Below are positions 1 to 11,475 of a stretch of 64,000 nucleotides of DNA, piece by piece. The stretch is from contig MCGT01000046.1 of NCBI GenBank assembly GCA_002104935.1, positions 1 to 64,000 of the forward strand. Direction: 5' to 3'. Under the pieces are notes generated by a model. The model was not told where the DNA came from. It worked only from the letters and a program-made list of their open reading frames with translations, and made no database searches. The position numbers and the translations under genes are program-made. Each line of letters starts with the position of its first letter. Within the stretch, counting starts at the first letter, position 1. The DNA comes from Hesseltinella vesiculosa (lineage: Eukaryota; Mucoromycota; Mucoromycetes; Mucorales; Cunninghamellaceae).

Positions 1-387
1 GAAAAAGAAAAGTGAAAGAGAAACAAAAAAAGAAACAAAAAAAAAAAAAAAAAGAAAGAGTATTTATAACTTTTTTTAAGCATTGTTTTGGGGGAGTGTG
101 GGGAAAAAAATATCAGGAGGTATGGGGGGAGGGAACAAAGAAAAAGTTTCATTGTGGCAGATCCATGAAGGGGGGATGGAAAAGGAGGGATTTAATTGAG
201 AGTGCTTGTTGTATGCAGTGTGTGTGTGTGGGGGGGGGGGATTATCAAACAAATAAGAAAAAATCGGGGGACCTCCCAACAAAGGGTCCGCTGGGAAGAA
301 AAAAAAAAAAAAAAGGCTGGGTGGCGGCTTGACACTCCCCCTTTGTTATTATTTTTTTTCTCATTTTTTAAAAAAAGACATTGCAAC
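1..387. other. 5' flank of RRP43, no gene seen
   Basis: A/T- and G-homopolymer-rich sequence with a short GT run near 220-235 and a T-rich tract just before the RRP43 start. The open frames here are low-complexity Lys or Phe runs and show no protein family signal. It probably contains the RRP43 promoter and 5' leader. Confidence 0.5.
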
Positions 388-1388
388 ATGGAATCACTCA
401 AAAACTCGGATATATTTAATCGGATCCAACCTCATGAATACATGCGTCGCTTTATCGATCAAAAAGTTCGACCAGATGGCCGTTTATTAGATCGATTTCG
501 CGAAACTTTGATCACTAGCAATGTGATCTCCACCGCCAATGCCAGTGCCATGGTACGATTAGGTGGCACGACGGTTGTCTGTGGTATCAAGGCGGAAGTA
601 GGTGAACCTTCTATCGACACACCCGATCAAGGCTATCTAGGTAATAAACGACATTCATCGCTTGAATCTTACTGAACCCTTGCCTTTTTCTTTCTAGTAC
701 CTAATGTGATTCTGTCACCTCTATGCTCTTCTCAATTTCGACCTGGGCCTCCATCAGAACAAGCACAAATCATCTCTGAGTTCCTTTCTCAGCTGTTTAC
801 TCGCCAGCAAGTCATTAAGCGAAAGAAAAAAAAAAGCACTGGCATTGACGTTCTTTTCGTTTTTTTAAAAATAGACCTCACCTGATACCATTAGAAAGCC
901 TCTGCATTGAATCAGCCAATGCAGTGTGGGTGTTGCATGCGGATATTGTGTGCTTGAATTATGATGGGAATATGCTGGATGCCAGTTTGCTAGCATTGAC
1001 CCAAGCTCTTTGCCAGTGTAAGAAAAAAAAAACTGCGCGTCGGGAAGGAGGCGTTTCATTTTTTTTTTTCCCAGTGCGATTGCCAAAAGCCGAGGTGAAC
1101 GAAGGGGTGGTGGTGGCCGATAAAGACGATACGTTCCAACCATTTGAAATGACTCGATTTCCCATTGCTGCCACCTATTGTGTGTTTGCGCCCGATGCGA
1201 TTCTTTCCGATCCTAACGATGCCGAGGAACAGTTGACCAAGGAAACCCTGACGGTGGTGATGGATTCAGATGGTGATTTGCTGCACGTGCACAAAAACGG
1301 TGGAGCGGTCATGGACATGGAGAAAATGCGTCTTTGTTTGCATCGCACTCGCGAACGCTTGGCCCAACTGAAGCCATTAATACAATAA
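388..1388 (+). CDS. RRP43: Exosome complex subunit RRP43 / EXOSC8-like
   Basis: RNase PH-fold subunit of the RNA exosome ring, which processes and degrades RNA 3' to 5' in nucleus and cytoplasm. Exons 388-640, 698-818, 875-1017 and 1075-1388 give 276 aa, the usual EXOSC8 size. The N-terminus (ESLKNSDIFNRIQPHEYMRR, then IDQKVRPDGR), the segment MVRLGGTTVVCGIKAEV, and the later DIVCLNYDGN and TLTVVMDSDGDLLHVHK segments match the family in order. The start is the first Met just before the family N-terminus. Intron 2 (819-874) begins GC instead of GT; this is the only join I found that keeps frame and gives the expected residues. The gene reads away from the CLASP/CMR1 block. The Rrp43 assignment over Rrp42 or Rrp45 rests on the overall match to EXOSC8. 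Confidence 0.9.
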
Positions 1389-2637
1389 ATTGGGGGGTGA
1401 CCGCCTTGGCCAGGATGTGAATTTGCTATCAAACCTTGGCTTTTTTTTGGGCCCTTTTTTTTTTTTTTTTGAACGGTTGTCCTGTGGGAAAACTCTGATC
1501 TGCTGGGAAAACTTAAATTATCATCACTTTTCCCATTGTTATGCCCTTGACATCCCCACCTTTTCCTACTTTTTTGTCTCCATTTAGTAACTTTCTCCTA
1601 GTTTTGAGAAAGCAAAAAGGTTTTTTTTTTGTTGGGACCCCGTTCAGCCTTTGATGCGTGGGATCATCATGCACCAACGGAACGACCGAGGACAACCACG
1701 GGCTTTTTAACGTCACCCTTTTTATTTGTTTGTTTATGTAGGGTTGGTTTCGACATGTTTGGTGATGAAAATCATTGGTAAGCACAGCTTACCAAATCTT
1801 TTTTTTTTCAAAAAAAATAAATAAAATGGGGGGGGGACGAGGAACACTGTTCTAAATTTTTTGGTGCCACTCTTTTGGAAACTTTATTAAAGATACCCTT
1901 TGTTGAGTGTGCAATGGAGGAATGGAGATGTGGGGGAAATCCCCGAAATCCCCTGGATGCCGTAAGCAAAACAGTGGGCTTGACCCCACACTCGCGGCTT
2001 TTGAACCACATGTCATGGCAAGAAATCCCATCCATCCGCTCATCAGCGACCTGCCCAATCCTCTTTTAGCACGTACGGAAATATCACCTTTGTCACCCCA
2101 AACAGTCCTGTTTTCAACAGTGAACAACTTGTGAGGCAAAAAAAAAAAAAAAAAAAAAAGGTTGCGATTTCAAGAGGTCCTGCCGCCCCATTTGGAAATG
2201 CACGAAATTCCCTCGGTCCATGCGTTTCATTTTTCAAATAAATGTTGATATTAGGAAGTATTAGGTCACCTATGGCTTTTTCCCTCCTGTGAGCTTCTTT
2301 CCCTCGTGGGCTATGAATGTGGCTACACTCATTTTGAATAGGCACTTCATGCCAAATGCAGATACAACCAGATGAGAGATTTCTGGAGATTGTGCAACTT
2401 TTTATTTTCCCAGGGATCAATGCTTCTTTTTCAGTTGGGGATTGAAATTAGCTTTCTGGGATCAAGGCATGGTTGAGCTTTGAAAGGAAAGTCCAACCTG
2501 AATATGGTAACTCACGGATCTCCATCTTTTTGTCTTGTGCTACTGATGATAAAATCAAGTGGAAATCTTAGCATTCATGGATGTTCCTCCTTGTCCAATC
2601 GAAACCTCACAAACAGGAATGCCAAAGTATATTTATT
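1389..2637. other. Intergenic region, no supported gene
   Basis: Lies between the 3' ends of two convergent genes (RRP43 + and CLASP -). It is T-rich with several homopolymers (for example A-tract 2140-2159). Short open frames at 1875-2134 (+) and 2043-2420 (-) have no recognisable motifs and no consistent splice structure, so I annotate no gene. Confidence 0.5.
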
Positions 2638-5600
2638 TCAATGGCGAATGTAATAATCAAGCAGATGCCGTTGTTCGTCACGCAAATCTGGAAAAAAAGT
2701 CTTGATATCTTGATCTTTTCCTAATTGATGGTCTATCTTGACCAATGCTTTGACGCATGCTTGTCGGACTGCTACTGATGAGTGGTTGAAACTCTTTGTT
2801 CACATATAAAAAAAAATGGGTGAGCGAAGGGTGCGAGACATGCGGGGCGAAGGTTCATTACCTGCATGATAAAATCCATCCAGAGTGAGGTCTTCAATCG
2901 CTGTGCCAGCACCTTTGCAGTCCATCGAGAAACGACACGTGTGATCAACAAAAGGATGGTACACTCTGGATGGTTGGAGGTAGTGCCAGGTGGACGAACT
3001 TGATCAATCAAACTCTCCAAGAGCGCTAAATCTTGATCCCCATCCAAGATCGTCAAGAAAATTGTCTCCAACAACGAATCCACCATCAATGACATCTAAG
3101 GCATACAAAAAAAAAAAAAAAAAAAGGTTGTGAGCACTTTCAATCCTCGATGACTCGGCGCCTATGATAGATTCATCACATCAACAAAAAAAAAAAAAGG
3201 TACCTGATGGAATTGTTCCCGTTTCATCAAGATCATGCCCATCACCAGGCTGTCCAGAGCAGTCAGGTCCTGCAGCGTCTGAAACAAATCATGCTGATGC
3301 TCGAAAAAACACTGGAGCCATCGGAACCAGGCCATGCGGTCGGAGTCTTGACGGGCGTGCAGCGCTTGGCCAAGGTTGACCGAAGTATCCAGCGCATACA
3401 TGAACAAGGTGGTGCTGTCCTCTGTATCAGGGATCAGTTGGGTCCATGGGCTTGGCTGGTCGTGCGGTCGAGTTTTGAACGAATGTGTCTTGCACAGCAT
3501 CATCAGCTGGTCGTACGGTTGCTTGTGACCAACCGTGCGCATGGCCCGTAGCAGACTGTACAGCTGATCCACAGGGCTGACGGGCACGTTTGGCATGGTG
3601 CTGTCATTGAGGATGGTTGTTGGGGGGACCACCACATGATCCTGTCTCAGCTGCACACCGCTGTTGGGGTCGGCCACACCGAGCCACTGCGGCCGGGGTG
3701 TGTGTTGTGTGGATGCTTCAGCCTGTGCGGGGGATCCGTCTCGACGTTGTTTGCGCCGCTGGCCCTCGTCTACACGTGCCGAAGTGGCCTCTCTCGGCGA
3801 ATCCTCCACCAACGATGCCTAACAACAAATAAATGAATACGTCAAGATGGCCTATCCATGCAATGAAGTCTTACCAGGGGCGCTTCTTGCATCAAAAGTG
3901 GCGAATGGCTGTCGAGCATGGACGCTTGCAAATCTAGAGCATCGTCGCCGTCGGAAGACAGAGAGGCACCGGACGGACCAGGCTGCGCTGGAGATTGGCC
4001 AGGGCCAGCAGGGCCAGGCGGTGGCGATGGCGACGGCTGAGCATGGCTGGCGTCGTGTCGCAAGATATCATCATAGGAGGGCGGCGGTGAGCAGGTATGA
4101 ACGGACAAAGTGGTATCGTTCGCCATCATGGCTTCAAGTAAAGGGCTAGTGGTATCGTCTTGTCCGTGAACCGGGCTGTCGGACGCGTTGGAGGGAGAGG
4201 ATGCTGGCTCGGTCGTCGCAAGAGACAAGGGGTGGCCGAGCATGCGCTGGAGCAGCTGGGCAGTGTCAGAGTCTTGCTCCAATACTAGATCAAAGACCCG
4301 TTGGTTGGCAAGGCGCAGGCGGCCGATCAGTGCCAGCAGATGGTCCAGGTGGACCGCGCAGAGCGCCTGGGACCGGAACAACCGCAGCGCTGCTTCCAGG
4401 CATTCCTCCATATGCGCATCGTCGTCGAACCAGGCGGTGGCTACCAACGCAGTTGCTTGATTCTTCTTGAGGTTGGCGTACAGAGCCGCGCCCGGCGATG
4501 GCTGCTGATCACCGTCTTCTTGCTGATCGTCCTGATCGTCGTCCGTCAGTGTGTCAGATACATCCAGGCCAACATAATCACATAAGATGTTGTCGATCCA
4601 AAGAACCAAGCCGTCGGTGACGAGGTTGCGGCTGTCGGCGTCCCCACCCAGCCCGCCTACGAGCTTCTTGGCGTTGCGGTCTTGCAGGCCCGAGCCACCG
4701 GCATAGGTGGTCATGAGGAGGATGGTCAGCAACGTCTTCACCAGTTGAGGATCACGACGTTTGTAAAAGTGCTTGAGCCGACGCAGGCCGACCGCACAGC
4801 TTCGGTGTTGATGGCTGGCCAGGATCAGCGTTGGTGCATAGTGGGGCAGCGAAAACACTTTGGCAAACACGGTGACAAGACAGTCCCACGTCATCAGCTG
4901 TTTGCGCAGGTCGCCGTGGAACCGCGTCGGTGACAGGTAGTCCCACAACACAGGCAGAAGGTCGACACGGCTAGGCACGGTGGACGGCAGCGATGAGGTG
5001 GTTGTTTGGACAGTCAGCAGCCGGTGGGCCAAGGTCCGGAGCGCATGGACATTGGTGGATGGGTCGGGGCTGCGCAGCATATGAAGCAGAGTGGCGCTGG
5101 CCAGAGGGGCAGTGGATCCGGTGGTGTGTGTGTGAGGGCGGCGCACTGGCTCGTCCTCTTCTTTGGGTAGCTGGCTGTCGGACTTGATCCGTCGAAGTAA
5201 TCCAGGTCGGGCGTCGGCAGGCCGAGCGACGGGCTGGCTGGAAGGTGTCACGTCAGTTTTGCGTTTGCCAAGCACCAGGTCGTCCTTGATGAGGGCTGCT
5301 ATCCATTTTTCTAGTGATCGTCTGGATCCTGGATCCAGCTGTTGAAGAAGCCTATACAATGAGTGGTCAGTCTGATGAGGAGAGGATCCTTTTCTTCATT
5401 ACTTGTCGGTGCGTGGGGACCAATGACGACGGTAGAGCCAAAATACATGTCGCGCTTGGTCGCGGACAGCAGGCGTGGGGTCGACGAGGGACGCTTTTAA
5501 AAAGGCATCGATGGCAGGAACAAGACGTTGCATGTTGGCCCGGACGTGTGCAAGGCGAGTGTGGACCTGAAAGTAGGTGCGTATAAACGTGGCAATGAAC

Positions 5601-6206
5601 TGGCGGACCTGGGGGTTGCGATCATCGAATTTGGTGCAAAAAAGGGAGAGGATTTTGTTGTGGTAGGTGGTGGTGGACAAAAGCACAAGCATGGTGTCCT
5701 TGGCTTTGTTGGCGACAATGTATTTGCTGGAGCTGCTGGTCTGCAAGAGCGCCAGCACCATCGTTTCCAACGTATACCCATCCAGAGATGGACCAATGTG
5801 TTTACCTATCGTTGCAATCAAATCGAATGCTACAAATGCATATTTGGTGCGCAAGCTTTTTGTCTACAGAAAAAAAAAAAAAATCAGTTGCCATCAGGAA
5901 AGAACATTTGCTTACCGCATCGGCAATGCCCAGAACTAAATCATGCACGTTTTGAACAAGACAGGATCTCCATTCTTCTAGAGGCTCTTGGTGGAATGCA
6001 GACGATAGTAAAAGTAAAAAGCGTTCCCGCTGGTCCCAGTTGTGTTCTGTTTCTTTTCCTTGAAACACTTTGGCCGCACTGGACAATTCGCGTTCCAGGG
6101 CCTTGACAGAGGTTACCTGAACGCCAAAGCATGAATGCCATCCATTGCTTTCTTCTACTTTCTCTGCCCTTACCGTGATTGCTTTAGCCAATTGACTCTT
6201 ATGCAT
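2638..6206 (-). CDS. CLASP-family microtubule plus-end protein (Cls1/Stu1-like)
   Basis: TOG-domain protein that binds tubulin and microtubules, promotes rescue and supports spindles. Seven exons on the minus strand: 6206-6174, 6116-5916, 5863-5403, 5351-3875, 3818-3204, 3095-2862 and 2793-2638, giving 1058 aa. The second exon begins the CLASP TOG domain (GKETEHNWDQRERFLLLL), followed by HEAT-type helices (NPQVRQFIATFIRTYF). A Ser/Pro/Gln-rich low-complexity linker fills about residues 550-640. The last exon has the CLASP C-terminal TOG signature (SSVAVRQACVKALVKID) ending in DYYIRH and stop. AATAAA overlaps the stop region and may be the poly(A) signal. The start is the first in-frame Met after an acceptor-like sequence, so a further 5' exon is possible. 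It diverges from CMR1 over about 230 bp. The short N-terminus suggests only one N-terminal TOG array. Confidence 0.82.
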
Positions 6207-6362
6207 CGGCCAACGCTCATCCAATTTCTTCTTTGAAAAAAAGTAAAGAAAAATAGACGGTGCGCAAAACTATATTTCACTTGAAAAAAGGCCGCAAAAA
6301 AAAAAAACACAGTGGAGCGTCCGCCAGCCAATGAAATCACCTGCTGCTGCCGCGCCTCCGCC

Positions 6363-6393
<31 letters not shown>

Positions 6394-6438
6394 GCTACCG
6401 CGCCACTTCCCCTTCTGAACACCCAAAACCCGATTGCC
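6207..6438. promoter_or_regulatory. Divergent promoter CLASP / CMR1
   Basis: A 232-bp interval between two divergent start codons. It contains an A-tract of about 30 nt (near 6361-6390) and a shorter one near 6296-6307. Such poly(dA:dT) tracts commonly exclude nucleosomes in fungal promoters. No TATA box was evident. The bidirectional role is inferred from gene orientation. Confidence 0.45.
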
Positions 6439-8170
6439 ATGGTGGAATCATCTGACCTGTCAGAATATGAACGCATGCGTTTGGAAAACATTAGGTAATA
6501 GCCCCATGTGATTGGCACGGAAAGAGACGACCTATGGCTTTGGCTTACCGTTTTTCTCTCGCTTTTTTGAATCGTCCCCTAGACGCAACAAGGAGCTGCT
6601 AAAGGAACTGGCCATTCCAATGGCCAAAATTCCTAAAGCATCTGCTGCACCTCTGCGCAGACACATACCCAAGAAGCCCATCAAAAAAGAACCACCACAG
6701 CCGCAGCGAGTATCAGCCCGGCTACGGGGAATCAAAGCCCAGAAGATCGAGATCACCGAACACGATACGATTGCTGGCGGTAAACGTCTGATGGATGTTG
6801 ACCTTGGCACCGATGACCGACCCAGAGCAAAGAAGATCAATACCCTCAATGACCAAGACCACAGCAATCTGCAAAACATCCTGGCCTCGGCAGCCGAACA
6901 ACAAGACGACAATGACTCGGACGAAGACATCCCCCTGGACCCATCTCTCCAGCCTTTGCAAGATGACCTGAACAAGTTGGAGGTTCGTCATCCTTGGACC
7001 AGTGTCAGGGTGTTCCAGGACAAAATCAGCAATTGTTTGCAAGTGACAACTGAGCTAGATCGGTTCAAACGATTGACCACCTTTTCTTTAGGTTCCATCC
7101 AAGCACCACCAAAATGCTGGGGATTGTCACCAGTGGCTCGGGCCACCTGTCATTTTGGGACATCGACAATGAGGACGAAGATGGTGACCCAGTGACCTAC
7201 GGCTATCGTCCGAGCCTGAGCGGTATCACCAATGCCAAATTTGCCAAACACGACAGCTCTACGTTGTTCCTGTCTTCTTACGATGGTACCCTCCAGACCT
7301 TTGATATGAATGCGCTCAGCTTTGCCCAAATCGAAACCATGAACAAGGAAGCCGTCAGTTATTTCGATCTTGTGGACAATGGCAAAGTGGTAAGACTCCT
7401 GACCGATCAAACGGCCTCAACCTCTGTCACTATATTTTCTGCATGCAACTTTAGGTTATCTTTGGTACAACCGACGGTGATCTTGGTGTGCGTGATCTTC
7501 GAACGCCAGTGGATCAGGACCAGGCATATACCATTTCAACCAAGAAAATCGGCTGTGTCCACATCAATCCCAAGCTGGATCACTTGGTGATTGCCTCTAG
7601 CAACGACCGCACAGCCACCCTGTGGGACCGACGCAACATCAAACCCGAAGAGCCCTTGCAAGTGCTGGAGCACGGCTATTCTGTCACCGGTGCGTTCTGG
7701 TCACCCACCGGAAAACAAATCGCCACCTCCAGTTACGATGATTACTTGCGCGTATTTGACCTCAGCGATGACCAATCCCTCACGCTTAAAGGCCGCATCA
7801 GTCATAATTGTCATACCGGAAAGTAAGCGCCTTACATTTTTGTGGTCAATTTTCTATTTTCCCATGACCATTTCCCAAGGGTTAAGGACTCACCCCTTTT
7901 TTTTATATACATCTTTGCAGGTGGGTGCCATTGTTCCGAACGAAATGGAATGAAAACAAGCGATTCGGGTTGGCTCATCCTCACTTTGTGGTTGGCAATA
8001 TGAATCATCGTCTCAGCATCTTTTCGGGCGAAGCTGTGAAGAAGGTGGTGGACTTATATGATGGGTCGAGAATCACGGCGGTGCCAGCTGTCAATGAATT
8101 TCATCCCACCCTAGATCGTCTGGCTGTGCTTTCTGGCACCGGCACTGGCCGTGTCGTCTGTTGGACATAG
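6439..8170 (+). CDS. CMR1: CMR1 / WDR76-like WD40 protein
   Basis: DNA- and histone-associated WD40 protein linked to DNA damage response and protein quality control. Exons 6439-6494, 6583 to about 7041, 7092-7389, 7455-7822 and 7921-8170 give about 476 aa. The N-terminus carries the family motif (SEYERMRLENIRRNKELL), then a basic region, an acidic linker (DDNDSDEDIPLD) and a WD40 propeller. Propeller blades include FHPSTTKMLGIVTSGSGHLS, SSNDRTATLWDRR and EFHPTLDRL...GRVVCW. The exon 2/3 join is abnormal: a GT donor at 7043 with the AG at 7090-7091 leaves one base too many. The reading frame needs the join one base earlier, so a sequencing indel, an unusual splice site or a real frameshift is present. 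The other introns are canonical. Confidence 0.85.
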
Positions 8171-8244
8171 CCTTTGTCTACAAGTTTTATTAGGTTGGAT
8201 TTTAAAAATACAATAAAATTCAAGAGGTACATAAAAAAAATGAG

Positions 8245-8248
<4 letters not shown>

Positions 8249-8276
<28 letters not shown>
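8249..8276. repeat. (CA)n microsatellite
   Basis: About 14 uninterrupted AC dinucleotides in the short gap between the convergent 3' ends of CMR1 and the Gln-rich gene. It is probably transcribed as 3' UTR of one or both. Confidence 0.9.
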
Positions 8277-8279
<3 letters not shown>

Positions 8280-8310
8280 TAATACAAAGTAACACGTTTC
8301 AAACTGTTCA

Positions 8311-9630
8311 TTAGCCAGTGGCGTAGAAAAACATGCGATCAAGAATGCCAGAATATGTCCAGCGTGAATAGGGAACACCGGAATTTGACGAGGGGATGCT
8401 GGAGGTCGAGGCGGTAGCCGAGGGATGGGTGGTGGCATGGGCACGTAGCCGTTCGAGTTTAGATTTACAGGGCGTTTTGCGCGAGCCGGCGATGGGGTTG
8501 GAAGGAGAGGAGGAGACTCGGGATTGACTGGCTGAGCGATGGACTGGGGTCGAGCTATTTGCAGGCAACGAGCCAAGGGTAGGCAGGATCGAGGACGAGT
8601 TGGTACGCTGCTGATGTGGGGAAAGGCTGAGCTGGGCAAGCCGGTGCTGAAGGTGGGCAGTAGATGCTTGCGCGGCCATTTCCTTGCGTTGCATGCAGCG
8701 CGCCATACTGTTGTACATCGGATGATGATGATGGCGAATATCCTGGTATTCCTTATCCAAGGCATCCATCCAAGGATCCACGTGCGACTGGTCAGGATCA
8801 TCGTCCTCTTCCGGTTCGGCCTCAGCAAACTCAGAAGGTTGGGCGTGCTGAGGAATGGCCTGTGAAGGGTCGGACAGAGGCAGTCTTTGTTGGTGCTGAA
8901 GCTGTTGCTGCTGAAGCCATTGCTGTTGCAAAAGCTGGTGATGGTATTGTTGCTGCTGATGTTGCAGTTTTTGCAGCGGTGAAGGCTGCTGTTGGGTAAG
9001 AGGTGGCTGGGCTTGATGAGATGAGGCGGGGGGAGACAAGTCCAGAGTGGACTGAGCAATGTCGGCTGCAGGCGAATCCATCGACACGGGGGTATTTGCG
9101 GTGGCATTCAGTCGATGAGCAATGGGGGCTGCAGGCGATTGGTGTGACACATGGAATGCAGGATTGGAAGCAGTAGGTTTTGGTTTGTTGTTGTTTGGAG
9201 TGGTGACCTCCAAGGGGGTAGTATGGTGCGTGGGGGAGGCCGGCGGGGACACTTGTTGTTTCACAGCTGACGTTGGTTGGGTGGTCATGGCAAAGCCCGA
9301 GAGATTGCCTTTGCTTGTCGTATGGGTCGACAGCCGATGCAATGACTTGCTGGAGTGCGACCGCTTCATGGGTTTGCGTTGAGGTGTCGGCTCCGTGGGA
9401 TCGTCCAAGGCTGTTTCAAGCGCATGGGCTCTGGCCATGGGCGCTAGCTTGGTCACATGGACTCGTCCGCTGGAACGACGTTTAACATGGTGTCTCACAG
9501 GTTTCTTGTACGGCTGTTGTTGCTGTTGAAGATGCGTATGGTTGGCTTTGACCAAATTGGCCGACGTTGTTGGCGAAGGTGACATGTCGCCCACTGAAAA
9601 CTTTTTACTTGATTCCTCTACCATGGGCAT
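8311..9630 (-). CDS. Gln/Pro/Ser-rich disordered protein, unknown function
   Basis: Intronless frame of 439 aa; I do not recognise the family. The N-terminus (SVGDMSPSPTTSANLVKANH, then a QQQQQ run) is followed by a basic patch (KKPVRHHVKRRSSGRVHV), a possible nuclear localisation signal. The middle is Pro/Thr/Ser-rich, then Gln/His-rich runs (residues about 215-260), an acidic stretch (AEPEEDDDPD), and a more ordered part (VDPWMDALDKEYQDIRH) that may be the conserved core. The C-terminus has Ser/Thr-rich segments and ends RWTYSGILDRMFFYATG. The overall look is a regulatory or RNA/DNA-associated protein, which is inference only. The start has two in-frame Mets three codons apart. It converges on CMR1. 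Confidence 0.72.
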   Translation of the reverse strand: MPMVEESSKKFSVGDMSPSPTTSANLVKANHTHLQQQQQPYKKPVRHHVKRRSSGRVHVTKLAPMARAHALETALDDPTEPTPQRKPMKRSHSSKSLHRLSTHTTSKGNLSGFAMTTQPTSAVKQQVSPPASPTHHTTPLEVTTPNNNKPKPTASNPAFHVSHQSPAAPIAHRLNATANTPVSMDSPAADIAQSTLDLSPPASSHQAQPPLTQQQPSPLQKLQHQQQQYHHQLLQQQWLQQQQLQHQQRLPLSDPSQAIPQHAQPSEFAEAEPEEDDDPDQSHVDPWMDALDKEYQDIRHHHHPMYNSMARCMQRKEMAAQASTAHLQHRLAQLSLSPHQQRTNSSSILPTLGSLPANSSTPVHRSASQSRVSSSPSNPIAGSRKTPCKSKLERLRAHATTHPSATASTSSIPSSNSGVPYSRWTYSGILDRMFFYATG

Positions 9631-10084
9631 TTTTTTCTTCTTCTTCTGAATGCTGACAATTAAAAATAGTCAATGATAACAATAGGGCAAACAACAAAGA
9701 AAAAATAAGAAAAGAGGAAAAAAAAGCTTTTTTTCTTGCACTTTCCTTTTTCCTCTGACACCAAAATTGGACCAATGAGATCGAGAAAAATGATGCGAAA
9801 AAAAATAGCGCAACCAGCCAGGAAGACGAGTGTGAAATTGCCACTAAACTCACTAGCCCGCCACTCCTCAATGGAGGCCGACACACTGGTTTTATCTGTC
9901 CTCCTGTTTTGTGCCACACATTATGCAAGCAACGCCAATTTGAGAAGCTTAGCCAAGGTCAGTTCAAGGGCAATCACCTTGAAATGGCAGAGCGGCGGTA
10001 AAAATAAAATAAACGAATCATCCTTCATCTCAGCAACTGACCTCTGACTGCCTTATTTTTTACAGATCTGCTCCATCCATTAGC
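9631..10084. other. Intergenic, possible 5' remains of Fanzor relic
   Basis: Open frames on the plus strand (9870-10047) encode a short hydrophobic segment with no clear family match. They may be decayed upstream Fanzor sequence or chance. It also carries the promoter of the minus-strand Gln-rich gene. Confidence 0.35.
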
Positions 10085-10564
10085 GTAACTGTGCGACTGA
10101 GCTACGGAGTCACCAATCACCTAGCCTCCCCCGACCGTGTGCCGATGATCGTGTTTGGTGATGGCCATAAACGCAAGAAGGCCGCAGCCCCTTTGAAGAA
10201 ACTGTTGCCTGGGTCGTCCAGCTTGGCTTTCAGCAACCTCGAGCAACGGCAAGACCAGGGACGCTTGTTGGTGGTATCCATCTGGGAATTCAACACTTGC
10301 ACAGCACTGTACAAATGCAATGGATAAATGTGACGACTTGGTCGCTGACTCGGTTATTTTCCCTCCATACAGCGTTGCTGCATTAGCAACGACAAGCTCA
10401 AACCATTTTTTATTGACGACCTTTTGCGCTGCGATTCGTGCCGAGTGATGCTGGATCGTGACGTTTCTGTTGCTTTCTACATGTTTGCCATTGCTCGTCA
10501 CTTCTTTGATCACAGACATCAACTCCTTGCCTTTTGCCCCCTCACCTGCCCTCCCGAGTTTTAG
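10085..10564 (+). pseudogene. Decayed Fanzor (eukaryotic TnpB-like nuclease) C-terminal fragment
   Basis: Fanzor proteins are eukaryotic RNA-guided nucleases related to transposon TnpB, with a split RuvC domain and a zinc finger. The first segment (10085-10326) has the family pattern of a GD-containing strand (PMIVFGDGHKRKKAA), a basic loop, then VVSIWEFNTCTALYKC, resembling the RuvC-II strand with Glu retained. A stop follows. The second segment (10373-10564) reads LLRCDSCRVMLDRDVSVAFY, resembling the CxxC plus (N)RDxNAA RuvC-III block with its Asp. The expected splice donor between them reads GATAAATG, not GT, and one zinc-finger Cys is replaced. With no clear N-terminal half, I call it a relic. 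The family call is from motif order only. Confidence 0.55.
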
Positions 10565-11475
10565 CGCATGTTTTTTTTTTAGATAGAGCATCCCGGTTTA
10601 ATGCTTTTGCAGGAAAAAAAATTGTTCGGTTAGGGTTTGGTGAAAGAACTATTTGATTGGAGGCTAATTTTTCTTTTTTCCCGTAGTGCAATGAGATCGG
10701 CCCGGCGTCAAAATCACACGTTTTTCCGGACGAGCTGGCAAATCGGCTAATACCCCGAGGCGATCATGTCAAAATCATCAAAAACCCAACCTTTGCTCAT
10801 TGACTTCAAATTTTGCGCATGGAGAGCATAAAGTAGGAAACAATATGTCCATTGTGGATATCAAGCAATTTATTTCTTAAAAATTGAGAAAGAAAAAGGC
10901 CCACGCTCGCTGCGGCATTCAGCGAAACAGGAAGCTTTCATCGTATTCCACCTGGAATACGTGGCAACGTTGGTGTCAACGCCGAAGAGCTGGACAGTGG
11001 AGACGAGACAGTTGAGCTGTTTTGTATGACCATTGAAGCGCGTAGCTTTAAGCAGTGAAATCGCTCCTCACCCTCAAACACCGCCTCATTCCCCATGCCC
11101 TTTCCCCTGACCAGACTGAAACTGAGTCACTCTGTGTAGCTGCTTGTTGCTGGATGTCATTGCATGCAACCGATTCAAGGTTGGCTTAACGCGGAATCTG
11201 GAGTGGTTTTTTTTTTTTTTTTTTTTTTTGCAAAAGCACTGTACCTTTTTTCTTAATTTAGAAACGGCAAGCAACTTTAGTGATGGGATTAGAAGACGTG
11301 TCATTGGCTGTAATTTTTTTTTTTTTTTTCGTGGTGAAAAAGAAGCATTTTTCTACTCCTCCTTTTTTTTTTTCTCTTTCCAGGTTTCGATTCATTCTGC
11401 AGCCTTTTTTTAAAGCTTTGTTTTATTACGGATCACTCCCTTTTATTTATTGTTGATTGCCATGGAATATTAGTT
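10565..11475. other. Intergenic between Fanzor relic and Zn2Cys6 gene
   Basis: No convincing gene. It contains long T-tracts (11208-11229, 11317-11330) and short open frames made of homopolymer-coded residues. The last few hundred bases probably hold the promoter of the downstream regulator. Confidence 0.45.

Noticed and set aside
8220..9107. Second long minus-strand frame (295 aa) inside the Gln-rich gene
   Set aside because: Overlaps the 439-aa frame in another register; composition reflects the repetitive CAG/CAA codons read out of frame and a CA microsatellite.
10121..10591. Minus-strand frame of 156 aa opposite the Fanzor relic
   Set aside because: Lacks recognisable motifs, while the plus strand carries an ordered set of Fanzor features.
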